Assembly: GCA_965204695.1 (NCBI GenBank)
Contig: OZ242007.1
Span: 1 to 64,000, forward strand
Length of the DNA: 64,000 nt
DNA from: JAHEKD01 sp965204695
Lineage (GTDB): Bacteria; Pseudomonadota; Gammaproteobacteria; Arenicellales; JAHEKD01
Direction of reading: 5' to 3'
Every line of letters begins with the position of its first letter. The stretch's first letter is position 1. The notes beneath the pieces are model-generated. The model was given only the letters and a program-made list of their open reading frames with translations. It ran no database searches and was not told where the DNA came from. The position numbers and the translations under genes were made by a program. This document shows, in pieces, positions 43,749 to 51,272 of the stretch.

Positions 43749-43862
43749 CTAGATAGTGTTTTAACACTACTTTGATCAGGTTGTTTGGACGTGAAGAAAC
43801 AATGGGACAAAAATCAACTATAAATAATTCTCATTTGTCATCCACTCGCTAAACTAGATCCT

Positions 43863-44028
43863 AAATAAATGGCGATCTGGCAAACAAGTCCCCGCTACTA
43901 CTAAACTCTCCGAGCAAATCTCCAAAGATTTAAAGAAAATAGGTTTTCGGTTTGTAGGCCCAGCAATAATTTACTCTTATTTGCAGGCGACTGGGTTAAT
44001 TAATGATCATTTGACAAGTTGTCTGTAG
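43863..44028 (+). pseudogene. Second, diverged copy of the tag 3' end
   Basis: About 166 bp whose frame reads NKWRSGKQVPATTKLSEQIS and on to NDHLTSCL-stop, nearly the same as the tag C-terminus (42914-43075). I count about 19 mismatches in 155 bp, almost all at third codon positions (caa/cag, gca/gcg, acg/act, gga/ggg, ctg/tta), with three amino-acid changes. It has no start codon and begins 114 bp after higA. The divergence pattern shows it evolved as functional tag coding sequence in another lineage. Confidence 0.9.
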
Positions 44029-44083
44029 TCAAAAGTAATCATGAGTTGCAAGAATAAATGCGGTTAATAGTTATTGTTCTTCT

Positions 44084-44593
44084 TTGTTTGTGGTTGGATG
44101 TCAGGTTCCCAGAAATGTTATCTACAAAGCACTATCAACTAGCACAGGGAAATGCGAAATCCCCGTGTCTAATGTTTCTGTAAATACGCCCAGAAAAGGA
44201 AATAATATATTCACGTTTTTTGACAGGTTGCCTAATGGAGTTGTTAAAGCAAAAGTCAAACACATTTTATTAAACGATTTGGAACCCCTAATAATCGAGC
44301 AATTAAGTGACATCTTTGTTTTGAGTGGAACTGCTCCTTTAAATGCTGATATATCAATGGGATACTCCATCGTAGAGTACCAACTGATAAAAACGCAATT
44401 AGAACTAGAACTATTGTTTGAGATTTCTGATGGGCCGCCCAATTTTGAAAAAAGAATCGTTACTTCAACGTCAGATATTTATTCAACATTAGGTTCGACA
44501 TTTCCACCAGAGTATGTGTTAAATAATCTTCTTTCTTATGCAATCGATGATTTGAAAACCCAAATCTGTAGTCAATACATCGTCAATCAATAA
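44084..44593 (+). CDS. Probable lipoprotein of unknown function, frameshifted in its signal peptide
   Basis: A 169-residue frame starting at a weak TTG. It has the lipobox-like FVVGCQVPRN right at its start but no hydrophobic signal in frame. An ATG at 44058 in another frame encodes MRLIVIVLLCL; adding one base near 44079 would join them into a normal lipoprotein signal (MRLIVIVLLL-FVVGC). So the gene is probably disabled by a 1-bp deletion, or the base was missed in sequencing. The rest (mixed alpha/beta, no known domain) is intact. It lies downstream of the duplicated tag end and may belong to the same accessory insertion. Confidence 0.55.
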   Translation: MFVVGCQVPRNVIYKALSTSTGKCEIPVSNVSVNTPRKGNNIFTFFDRLPNGVVKAKVKHILLNDLEPLIIEQLSDIFVLSGTAPLNADISMGYSIVEYQLIKTQLELELLFEISDGPPNFEKRIVTSTSDIYSTLGSTFPPEYVLNNLLSYAIDDLKTQICSQYIVNQ

Positions 44594-44709
44594 TGCATAA
44601 AAGATTTTCAGCTTTTTTATAGTAAATAGACAGGCTCAGAGAAATTATAATTTTACTTCAGTAAATTGGAATTTAGCTTAGTACCTATTAACTTACGGCT
44701 GATATTGGC

Positions 44710-45015
44710 TTAGGGTGTTTTTTTGTTTTTATTTATATCCCGCCTCAGCAAAAAACAATAAACAGGCAATAACAGAAATAGCAATAACGGCACTTCAATA
44801 ACCCAGATCAGTAATGCTTGCATTACACCACCAAGATCTGGCAGGTAATTGGCAACTGAAACGGTTACCGATTGATTGAGGAACACGAAAACAATTAAAA
44901 AGATCAATGCGAAGCGCCACCAGATGTTTTTGCCATGGGTTTTGAGGACTTCCTTTCTTTCAGATTCTGGAAGCGCTTTAATTTCCGGGATGTTTTTGGG
45001 TAGCCAGTAGATCAT
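44710..45015 (-). CDS. Small membrane protein of unknown function
   Basis: A 101-residue protein with two hydrophobic helices (around WRFALIFLIVFVFL and LLIWVIEVPLLLFLLLPVY) and charged ends (LPESERKEVLKTHGKN, RRDINKNKKTP). I recognise no family. Its ATG follows the lolD stop directly, so it is translated from the lol message. Whether it helps lipoprotein sorting is unknown. Confidence 0.75.
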   Translation of the reverse strand: MIYWLPKNIPEIKALPESERKEVLKTHGKNIWWRFALIFLIVFVFLNQSVTVSVANYLPDLGGVMQALLIWVIEVPLLLFLLLPVYCFLLRRDINKNKKTP

Positions 45016-45693
45016 TTACCAATCTCTCTCTAATTGACCGTTATTCAAGATATAGCCTTTTTGCATTTGTTTGGCAATATCAAGATCGTGGGTCACAATG
45101 ACCAAGCTTGAATTAAGCTGTTGATTGGTTGCTTTCATTAGCTCAAATACTTCGGCAGCGGTTTTTTGGTCAAGGTTACCAGTAGGCTCATCTGCAAGTA
45201 CACATTCAGGATTCGTGACCATAGCCCTGGCAATCGCTGTGCGCTGACGCTCGCCACCCGATAATTCAGCCGGTTTATGTGTTACTCGAGTACCTAACCC
45301 GACTGATTCTAGTAACTCGTTGGCTTTCTGTTTGGCTGTATTTGAATCAACTTTGGCAATGAGTAACGGCATGGCGACATTTTCTAAGGCTGTGAATTCA
45401 GGTAATAAATGGTGAAATTGATAGACAAAACCAAGGGCTTTGTTACGAAGCCGTGCCCTTTCAGCTTCATTCATGGTGGACAGATCCGCACCAGAAATAA
45501 CCACTTTTCCAGATGTCGGTTTGTCCAAACCGCCTAATAAATGTAGCAATGTGCTTTTACCTGAACCCGAAGCACCGATAATAGCGACTTGCTCGCCCGC
45601 TGAAACTTCAAAGTCGATACCGGTCAAAATTTTCAATTCATTCTTGCCTTGAATAAAGCTACGCTTGAGTTGTTCGACTTTGATGATGCTCAT
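45016..45693 (-). CDS. lolD: Lipoprotein-releasing system ATP-binding protein
   Basis: A 225-residue ATPase of the Lol system, which releases outer-membrane lipoproteins from the inner membrane to LolA. Walker A is GASGSGKST, the LolD-specific stretch is VYQFHHLLPEFTALENVAMP, the signature LSGGERQRTAIARAM, and Walker B CVLADEPTGNLD. ATG 45693 (MSIIKVEQ) is the right start: it overlaps the stop of the membrane-subunit gene as TAATG. A longer frame upstream is only the shadow of that gene. Confidence 0.96.
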   Translation of the reverse strand: MSIIKVEQLKRSFIQGKNELKILTGIDFEVSAGEQVAIIGASGSGKSTLLHLLGGLDKPTSGKVVISGADLSTMNEAERARLRNKALGFVYQFHHLLPEFTALENVAMPLLIAKVDSNTAKQKANELLESVGLGTRVTHKPAELSGGERQRTAIARAMVTNPECVLADEPTGNLDQKTAAEVFELMKATNQQLNSSLVIVTHDLDIAKQMQKGYILNNGQLERDW

Positions 45694-46937
45694 TATTCGT
45701 ATCTCAAGGCTTCTGCTGGCTGTACTCTCGAAGCATTCCATGCTGGGTACAAAGTGGCCAACAAGCTTAATACGAACGCAACAGCGGTGACTTTAATCAC
45801 ATCAGAAACTAATAATTCAGATGGAAAACCACTGATTAAATATAAATCAGCAGGCATAAATTCGGTATTAAATACCCCTTCTATCCAACCTACTAATTCA
45901 CTAACATTCAGCGCCGTTAAAACACCTAAGATAGCTCCAATTATCGTACCAACTAATCCTATAACAGTCCCTTGGACCATGAATATTTTGAGAATGCTTG
46001 AAGGTGTGGAACCAAAGGTTTTTAAAATAGCGATGTCAGACTGCTTTTCTGTCACGACCATTACCAGGGTCGAAACAATGTTAAAAGCCGCAATCAAAAT
46101 AATGATGCTCAGAATCACAAACATGACTCGACGTTCAGTTTTTAACGCGCGAAAAAATGAAGAGTATGCATTGGTCCAATCAGTAACACGATAGTCAAAC
46201 CCTAATTCATGTTGTAGATCACCTGTAATTTGGGGCGCAAGAAATACATCATCCAGTTTTAATCTTAAGCCATCGATAGTATTGACTTTACGAAATAACT
46301 TGGCAGCGTCTTTTAAATGGATTAAAGCTAGCCCACTATCATATTCATGAACGCCAAGATCAAATATTCCTGTTACATTAAAACGCTTCAATCTAGGGAT
46401 TAATCCTGCTGGTGTAACTTGTCCTTGTGGTGAAATGACTGTTACCTTAGAGCCTAAGCCTATGCCTAATTTAGCAGCTAAAGCACTGCCAACAATAATA
46501 TTAAATTCACCTTCGACTAATGAGTCAGCTTGACCTTCTATAAGTTTTTCTAGCACTTCAGTGACTGAAATCTCTTTGTCAGGTAATACACCTCGAATAA
46601 TTGATCCATTAACTTGGTTGCCTCTGGCTAACATTCCCTGTCCTTCAATAAACGGTGCAGCACCAACAACATCTTCAATCTCTTTAGTCTGTTGCTCAAT
46701 CATCGGCCAGTCTTCGAAAGGGTCGTATTTGCTAATAGTGATATGTGATGCAATACCCAGTAATCGTTCTCTTAATTCTTTCTCAAAGCCATTCATGACT
46801 GACATAACAGTGATTAAGGCCCACACGCCGAGTGCAACGCAGATAATCGACAACAAGCTGATTAATGAAATGAAATTGTTACGCCGTTTGGCACGGGTGT
46901 AGCGCAGGCCTATGAAAAGTTCTAGGGGTTTAATCAT
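45693..46937 (-). CDS. Lipoprotein-releasing system transmembrane protein (LolC/LolE/LolF type)
   Basis: A 414-residue FtsX-type membrane subunit: first helix around SLISLLSIICVALGVWALI, a large periplasmic domain (residues about 50-265) and three C-terminal helices ending in PAWNASRVQPAEALRYE. It opens with the LolC/E motif IGLRYTRAKRRNNFISLISL. Only one such gene accompanies lolD, so it may be a LolF-type homodimer unless a lolE lies elsewhere. ATG 46937 with AGGA upstream is chosen; the frame continues open into the repeat region but has no homology there. Confidence 0.92.
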   Translation of the reverse strand: MIKPLELFIGLRYTRAKRRNNFISLISLLSIICVALGVWALITVMSVMNGFEKELRERLLGIASHITISKYDPFEDWPMIEQQTKEIEDVVGAAPFIEGQGMLARGNQVNGSIIRGVLPDKEISVTEVLEKLIEGQADSLVEGEFNIIVGSALAAKLGIGLGSKVTVISPQGQVTPAGLIPRLKRFNVTGIFDLGVHEYDSGLALIHLKDAAKLFRKVNTIDGLRLKLDDVFLAPQITGDLQHELGFDYRVTDWTNAYSSFFRALKTERRVMFVILSIIILIAAFNIVSTLVMVVTEKQSDIAILKTFGSTPSSILKIFMVQGTVIGLVGTIIGAILGVLTALNVSELVGWIEGVFNTEFMPADLYLISGFPSELLVSDVIKVTAVAFVLSLLATLYPAWNASRVQPAEALRYE

Positions 46938-47235
46938 TTTTATCCTGGGGAGCGAAGCGACGTGAGGATCCCCTTTTCGCTGTTCGGATATTGACCAAAG
47001 GAGTTGCATTTACAGACTCAGCAGCTAAAACAAGAAGATTCCTCGACTTATTCGCAAGCTCATTCGCTCGGAATGACAGAGTGTTGCCATCCTGAAGTGA
47101 CTTGTCATCTCGAGCGTAGCCGAGGGATCTGCTGATAACTGCTTGGGCCTTGAGCGAGGTAAGAAGCCTAATCAAATAGATTCCTCCGCTGTGGTTTTAT
47201 ACCCGCTAGGGTGCGGGATGACATTGAATTTTTCA
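46938..47235. repeat. Cluster of dispersed repeat family B modules
   Basis: The 300-bp gap between lolC/E and lysS holds no gene. It contains at least four modules: CCTGGGGAGCGAAGCGACG with TGAGGATCC (about 46944-46971), GATTCCTCGACTT...CGCTCGGAATGACAG (47038-47080), GTCATCTCGAGCGTAGCCGA GGGATCT (47104-47130) and GATTCCTCCGCTG...GTGCGGGATGACA (47179-47223). They read as arms of imperfect palindromes (TGTCATC...GGGATCT against AGATYCCTC...GGRATGACA). The arms probably fold after transcription. Confidence 0.65.
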
Positions 47236-47240
47236 TACTG

Positions 47241-48743
47241 CTATGTATTGTCACTTTCAGGCCGCATATGAGGAAACAAAATCACATCACGAATAGAAGC
47301 CGAATCAGTCAATAGCATTACTAATCGATCAATACCGATTCCGCCACCTGCATTAGGTGGCAATCCATATTCCAAGGCGCGTATATAGTCTTTGTCGTAA
47401 TACATAGCCTCATCATCGCCTGAATCCTTTAGGGCCACCTGTTCTTTAAACCGCTGAGCTTGAATTTCAGGGTCGTTAAGCTCAGAGAAACCATTCACCA
47501 ACTCTCGGCCACCTATAAACAATTCAAAACGATCGGTGATATCAGGGTTATCATCATCAGGGCGCGATAATGGTGATACTTCTGCTGGGTATGAAGTAAT
47601 AAATGTTGGATTTTTTAATTTATCTTCAACAGTCGCTTCGAAAATCTCAGTTTGAATTTTTCCTAAACCATAATCATCCTGAATTTCAATTCTTAAATTC
47701 TTGGCGATATGTTTGGCTTGATCGAAATCATTGAGTTGATCGGCATTAATATCGGGATTAAATTTTAGAATTGAATCGAATAAAGTTAAGCGTTCAAAGG
47801 GTTGGCCGAAATCATAAGTTTCACCCTGATATTCAACTATAGCTGTTCCAAGAACATGTTCCACCACACCACGAATCATCTCCTCGGTCATGTCCATATA
47901 ATCGTTGTAATCGACGTATGCCTCGTTGTATTCAAGCATAGTGAATTCAGGATTATGCCGGGTGGATAATCCTTCATTACGAAACACACGATTAAGCTCA
48001 TAAACTTTATCAAAGCAACCCACTATAGTCCGTTTGACATACAGTTCCTGGGCAACTCGCATAAAAAGTTCGATATCCAGTGCATTATGATGTGTTACGA
48101 AGGGCTTTGCCGTTGCTCCGCCTGGAATGCTTTGCATCATGGGTGATTCAATTTCAAGATAGCCTCTTTCATTTAGAAATTGGCGGAAATAATTAATCAC
48201 TTTTGCGCGGGTTCGAAATACATCCCGACTACTTTCATTAACAATTAAGTCAACGTAACGCTGGCGATATTTAAGTTCCTGATCGGCAAGCCCATGAAAT
48301 TTTTCCGGTAAAGGCCGTAATGATTTGGTTAATAATCGAATTTGCTTGACTCGAATCGATAACTCACCCGTTTTAGTCTCAAACAACTCACCTTCAGCGC
48401 CGATAATGTCGCCAATATCGTACTGCTTGAACTGGTTATAAATATCTTCGCCTAACGCATCGCGTTGCAAGAAAAGTTGTATTTCGCTGCTTTGATCCTT
48501 AAGCCGGGCAAAACTAGCTTTACCCATAATACGTTTGGCGATTAATCGACCAGCCACCTTGACTGTAACGATATGCTCATCAAACCATTCTTTTTCGTTT
48601 GCAGCATATTGATCATGAAGATCAATAGCCATTGAATCACGGCGAAAGTCATTCGGGTAAGCATTACCTTGTGCGCGAAGTTCAGCAAGCTTTTCGCGTC
48701 GTTGTGCAATCAGTTTGTTTTCGTCTTGTATTTGGTCTTCCAT
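47241..48743 (-). CDS. lysS: Lysyl-tRNA synthetase (class II)
   Basis: A 500-residue class II synthetase. The N-terminal OB-fold binds the anticodon (AGRLIAKRIMGKASFARL); motif 2 is in FRNEGLSTRHNPEFTMLEYN; GGRELVNGFSELNDP and motif 3 GGGIGIDRLVMLL complete the catalytic core. Its ATG lies 9 bp behind the prfB stop, the conserved prfB-lysS pair. Confidence 0.98.
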   Translation of the reverse strand: MEDQIQDENKLIAQRREKLAELRAQGNAYPNDFRRDSMAIDLHDQYAANEKEWFDEHIVTVKVAGRLIAKRIMGKASFARLKDQSSEIQLFLQRDALGEDIYNQFKQYDIGDIIGAEGELFETKTGELSIRVKQIRLLTKSLRPLPEKFHGLADQELKYRQRYVDLIVNESSRDVFRTRAKVINYFRQFLNERGYLEIESPMMQSIPGGATAKPFVTHHNALDIELFMRVAQELYVKRTIVGCFDKVYELNRVFRNEGLSTRHNPEFTMLEYNEAYVDYNDYMDMTEEMIRGVVEHVLGTAIVEYQGETYDFGQPFERLTLFDSILKFNPDINADQLNDFDQAKHIAKNLRIEIQDDYGLGKIQTEIFEATVEDKLKNPTFITSYPAEVSPLSRPDDDNPDITDRFELFIGGRELVNGFSELNDPEIQAQRFKEQVALKDSGDDEAMYYDKDYIRALEYGLPPNAGGGIGIDRLVMLLTDSASIRDVILFPHMRPESDNT

Positions 48744-48752
48744 AATTAACCT

Positions 48753-49851
48753 TTATACGCCTGCCTTTAAGCTGGCTTCAATAAATTGATTCAAATCGCC
48801 ATCCAAAACCGCTCCAGTATTACCTGTGTCAACGTTGGTGCGTAAATCTTTTATGCGAGATTGATCCAGTACATAAGAGCGGATTTGACTGCCCCAACCA
48901 ATATCAGACTTGGTTTCTTCGACTGCTTGTTGTTCTTCCCGTTGTTTTTGTAACTCGAGTTCATAAAGCCTGGCTTTAAGCATAGACATGGCTTCGGCCC
49001 TGTTTTTATGCTGCGATCTATCGTTCTGACATTGCACCACAATATTGGTTGGCAAATGAGTAATTCTAATCGCCGAATCTGTTTTATTCACATGTTGTCC
49101 ACCCGCACCGCTGGCTCGATAGGTATCAATACGCAAATCAGCCGGATTGATATCGACTTCAATGCTGTCATCAATTTCGGGATAAGCAAATACAGAAGCA
49201 AAAGATGTATGCCTGCGATTGCCAGAGTCGAATGGTGATTTGCGTACCAGGCGATGTACCCCGGTTTCTGTACGCAACATACCATAGGCATAAGGGCCAG
49301 TATATTTTACTGTAGCGCTTTTGATGCCCGCTACTTCACCGTCTGAGATTTCAATGATTTCAGTTTTAAAATTGTTTTGTTCGCCCCAGCGTAAATACAT
49401 TCGCAGCAACATGTTAGCCCAATCCTGTGCCTCGGTACCCCCTGAGCCTGCCTGAATATCTATAAAAGCATTATTGGCATCCATTTGTCCAGAAAACATG
49501 CGTTGAAATTCAAGCTTCTCGAGGCTCTTAGCCATTACACTGACATCTTTTTCAATCTCATCAATGGTTGCGGCATCATTTTCTTCTTTAGCCAGCTCAA
49601 GTAAATCCAGAGTATCGCCGATACCTGTTTCCAATTCTTCAATGGTCGTTGTAATAGTTTCGAGCTGAGCCCTTTCCTGCCCTAACTTTTGTGCTAATTC
49701 AATATCATTCCAGATATCTGGATCTTCCATTTGCCTAAGAACTTCTTCAAGCCGATCTTTTTTGTTGGCATAGTCAAAGATACCCCCTGAGTTGCTCCAG
49801 GCGATAAGAATAATCGGCTAATTGTTCGTTAAGTAAGTTATAGCTTTCCAT
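48753..49851 (-). CDS. prfB: Peptide chain release factor 2 (programmed +1 frameshift)
   Basis: RF2, 365 residues after frameshifting, equal to the E. coli protein; it terminates at UGA and UAA. The gene begins at ATG 49851 (MESYNLLNEQLADYSYRLEQ), reaches an in-frame TGA after 25 codons, and continues in the +1 frame as ...YL-DYANKKDRL. Visible functional sites are the stop-recognition RKSPFDSGNRRHTSF and the peptidyl-hydrolysis GGQ in SGAGGQHVNKTDSA. RF2 controls its own level through the frameshift. lysS follows. Confidence 0.98.
49773..49788 (-). promoter_or_regulatory. prfB +1 programmed frameshift site
   Basis: On the minus strand the sequence is AGGGGGTATCTTTGAC: an internal Shine-Dalgarno-like AGGGGG, then the slippery CTT and the stop TGA followed by C. 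This is the standard RF2 autoregulatory signal; when RF2 is scarce the ribosome slips forward one base and completes the protein. Confidence 0.97.
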
Positions 49852-50059
49852 GGTGGATTAGCATTTGGGCAAGGCGGCAATTATAACCAGATTATTCTGA
49901 ATACAAAGCAGCTTATAACACTAAACCGCCATAAATTTAGACTACAACTATCAAAAAATATTTTTTGATCTGCTTATTGTGAGATGTTAGTTATTAATGA
50001 TAGTGAAGTGAGCATAAAATCAGGTTTATGGGGGTAGTAATCAGATACTTACCAGATAA

Positions 50060-50281
50060 CTAACTGTAGTAAACATTAGCAGCTACATTACCCGCAATTT
50101 TGGCTATATCCGCTCTTACCAGGCCGATATCATCGAGTTGTCGATCTGAAAGCCGCTTCAATTCATTTAGTGTTGAGCGATACGATTTCCAGTAGTTAAA
50201 ACGTTTAACCAGCATAGAAAACGAAATCGGCAACTGTAGCTTCATTGCTTGTTGATAAGGAATTAATACTGGATGGTTCAT
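50060..50281 (-). CDS. DUF1127 small protein
   Basis: A 73-residue protein whose C-terminal half fits DUF1127: FNYWKSYRSTLNELKRLSD, then RQLDDIGLVRADI. Such small proteins are common in proteobacteria; some affect phosphate or RNA metabolism, but this one's role is unknown. It stands alone between prfB and tRNA-Pro with about 180 bp of AT-rich DNA upstream. Confidence 0.85.
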   Translation of the reverse strand: MNHPVLIPYQQAMKLQLPISFSMLVKRFNYWKSYRSTLNELKRLSDRQLDDIGLVRADIAKIAGNVAANVYYS

Positions 50282-50461
50282 AGATAAAAATGTCTAAGTT
50301 AATGAATCTAAATCATAGTGCAGCGCACAATAAAATACCAATGACTTATACACATGGTAACTGTGAATAAGTATTCATAGATTCAGAGAGTGATTTTAAT
50401 CACCACAATGTTGAATATAGATAGGCTAGTAAAAAACAGTTTGGAGCGATTAATTAAAAGC

Positions 50462-50538
50462 TGGTCGGGGCGAGTGGATTCGAACCACCGACCTCCTACG
50501 CCCCATGCAGGTGCGCTACCAGACTGCGCCACGCCCCG
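50462..50538 (-). tRNA. tRNA-Pro (GGG)
   Basis: A 77-nt gene on the minus strand. The acceptor pairs CGGGGCG with CGCCCCG, with discriminator A and encoded CCA. The anticodon stem CCTGC/GTAGG carries loop ATGGGGC, giving anticodon GGG. D-arm GCGCAGTCTGGTAGCGC and T-arm GGTTCGAATCC are normal. It lies downstream of the ihfA-merR genes on the same strand. Confidence 0.97.
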
Positions 50539-50555
50539 ACAACTTTAAACTTGGA

Positions 50556-50918
50556 TTATTTCAACAACTCAGAAATTTCATTCAGATCACGTAAGATTTC
50601 ATCAACTAAAACACTTTTCTTTTTGGTCGGTGCATCTTTGCTTTGTGCAACTTCATTGTCGAGTTGATTACGTGCGCCATTAATGGTAAAGCCATCTTTA
50701 TAGAGTAATTCTCTAATTTGCCGGATCATTTGTACTTCGTGACGCTGATAGTAACGCCGGTTTCCACGACGCTTTATTGGTTTGAGTTGAGGAAATTCCT
50801 GTTCCCAATAGCGCAATACATGCGGTTTTACCGCACATAGATCACTGACTTCACCAATTGTGAAATAACGCTTGCCAGGGATAGGAGGTAATTCAGAATT
50901 ATCTTTAGGATCAAGCAT
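50556..50918 (-). CDS. MerR-family transcriptional regulator downstream of ihfA
   Basis: A 120-residue MerR-type protein: helix-turn-helix KRYFTIGEVSDLCAVKPHVL, then RYWEQEFPQLKP and RRYYQRHEVQMIRQIRELL. It lacks a C-terminal effector domain, having only a short helical tail. This gene commonly follows pheST-ihfA in gammaproteobacteria and its targets are unknown. It starts 21 bp after ihfA. Confidence 0.92.
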   Translation of the reverse strand: MLDPKDNSELPPIPGKRYFTIGEVSDLCAVKPHVLRYWEQEFPQLKPIKRRGNRRYYQRHEVQMIRQIRELLYKDGFTINGARNQLDNEVAQSKDAPTKKKSVLVDEILRDLNEISELLK

Positions 50919-50939
50919 ATATATTCGTTATCTTCTGTG

Positions 50940-51251
50940 TTAGGTTAACTTATTTACCAGCATTTCGGTATTATCAGCTACCTGTTCTTTGAGTTTGGGG
51001 CTGGCTTTGAAAGTAACAACCTTACGGGCAGAGATTTCGACCTCTTCACCGGTTTTAGGATTACGGCCGGGTCGTTGGCGTTTATGTCGAATGTCAAAAT
51101 TGCCGAATCCTGAAAGTTTTACAGACTCCTCTGCTTCCAGCGCGCTTCGGACTTGTTCAAAAAAAAGTTCTACAAATTCTTTGGCTTCACGTTTGTTCAG
51201 TCCAATGCTGTCGAATAGAGCAACAGCCAGTTCTGCTTTTGTCACTGCCAT
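50940..51251 (-). CDS. ihfA: Integration host factor alpha subunit
   Basis: A 103-residue DNA-bending protein that dimerises with IhfB. It has MAVTKAELAVALFDSIGL at the start, GFGNFDIRHKRQRPG and the DNA-intercalating arm RPGRNPKTGEEVEISARKV, with the conserved proline in RNPKTG. It is located directly after pheT, the standard gammaproteobacterial place. Confidence 0.97.
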   Translation of the reverse strand: MAVTKAELAVALFDSIGLNKREAKEFVELFFEQVRSALEAEESVKLSGFGNFDIRHKRQRPGRNPKTGEEVEISARKVVTFKASPKLKEQVADNTEMLVNKLT

Positions 51252-51272
51252 TTTGTGCCTCGTAATGTGTAC

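Noticed and set aside
46938..47009. Longer LolC/E and a small reading frame in the lolC-lysS gap
   Set aside because: They consist of family B repeat sequence; the LolC/E family start is MIKPLELFIGLRY at 46937.
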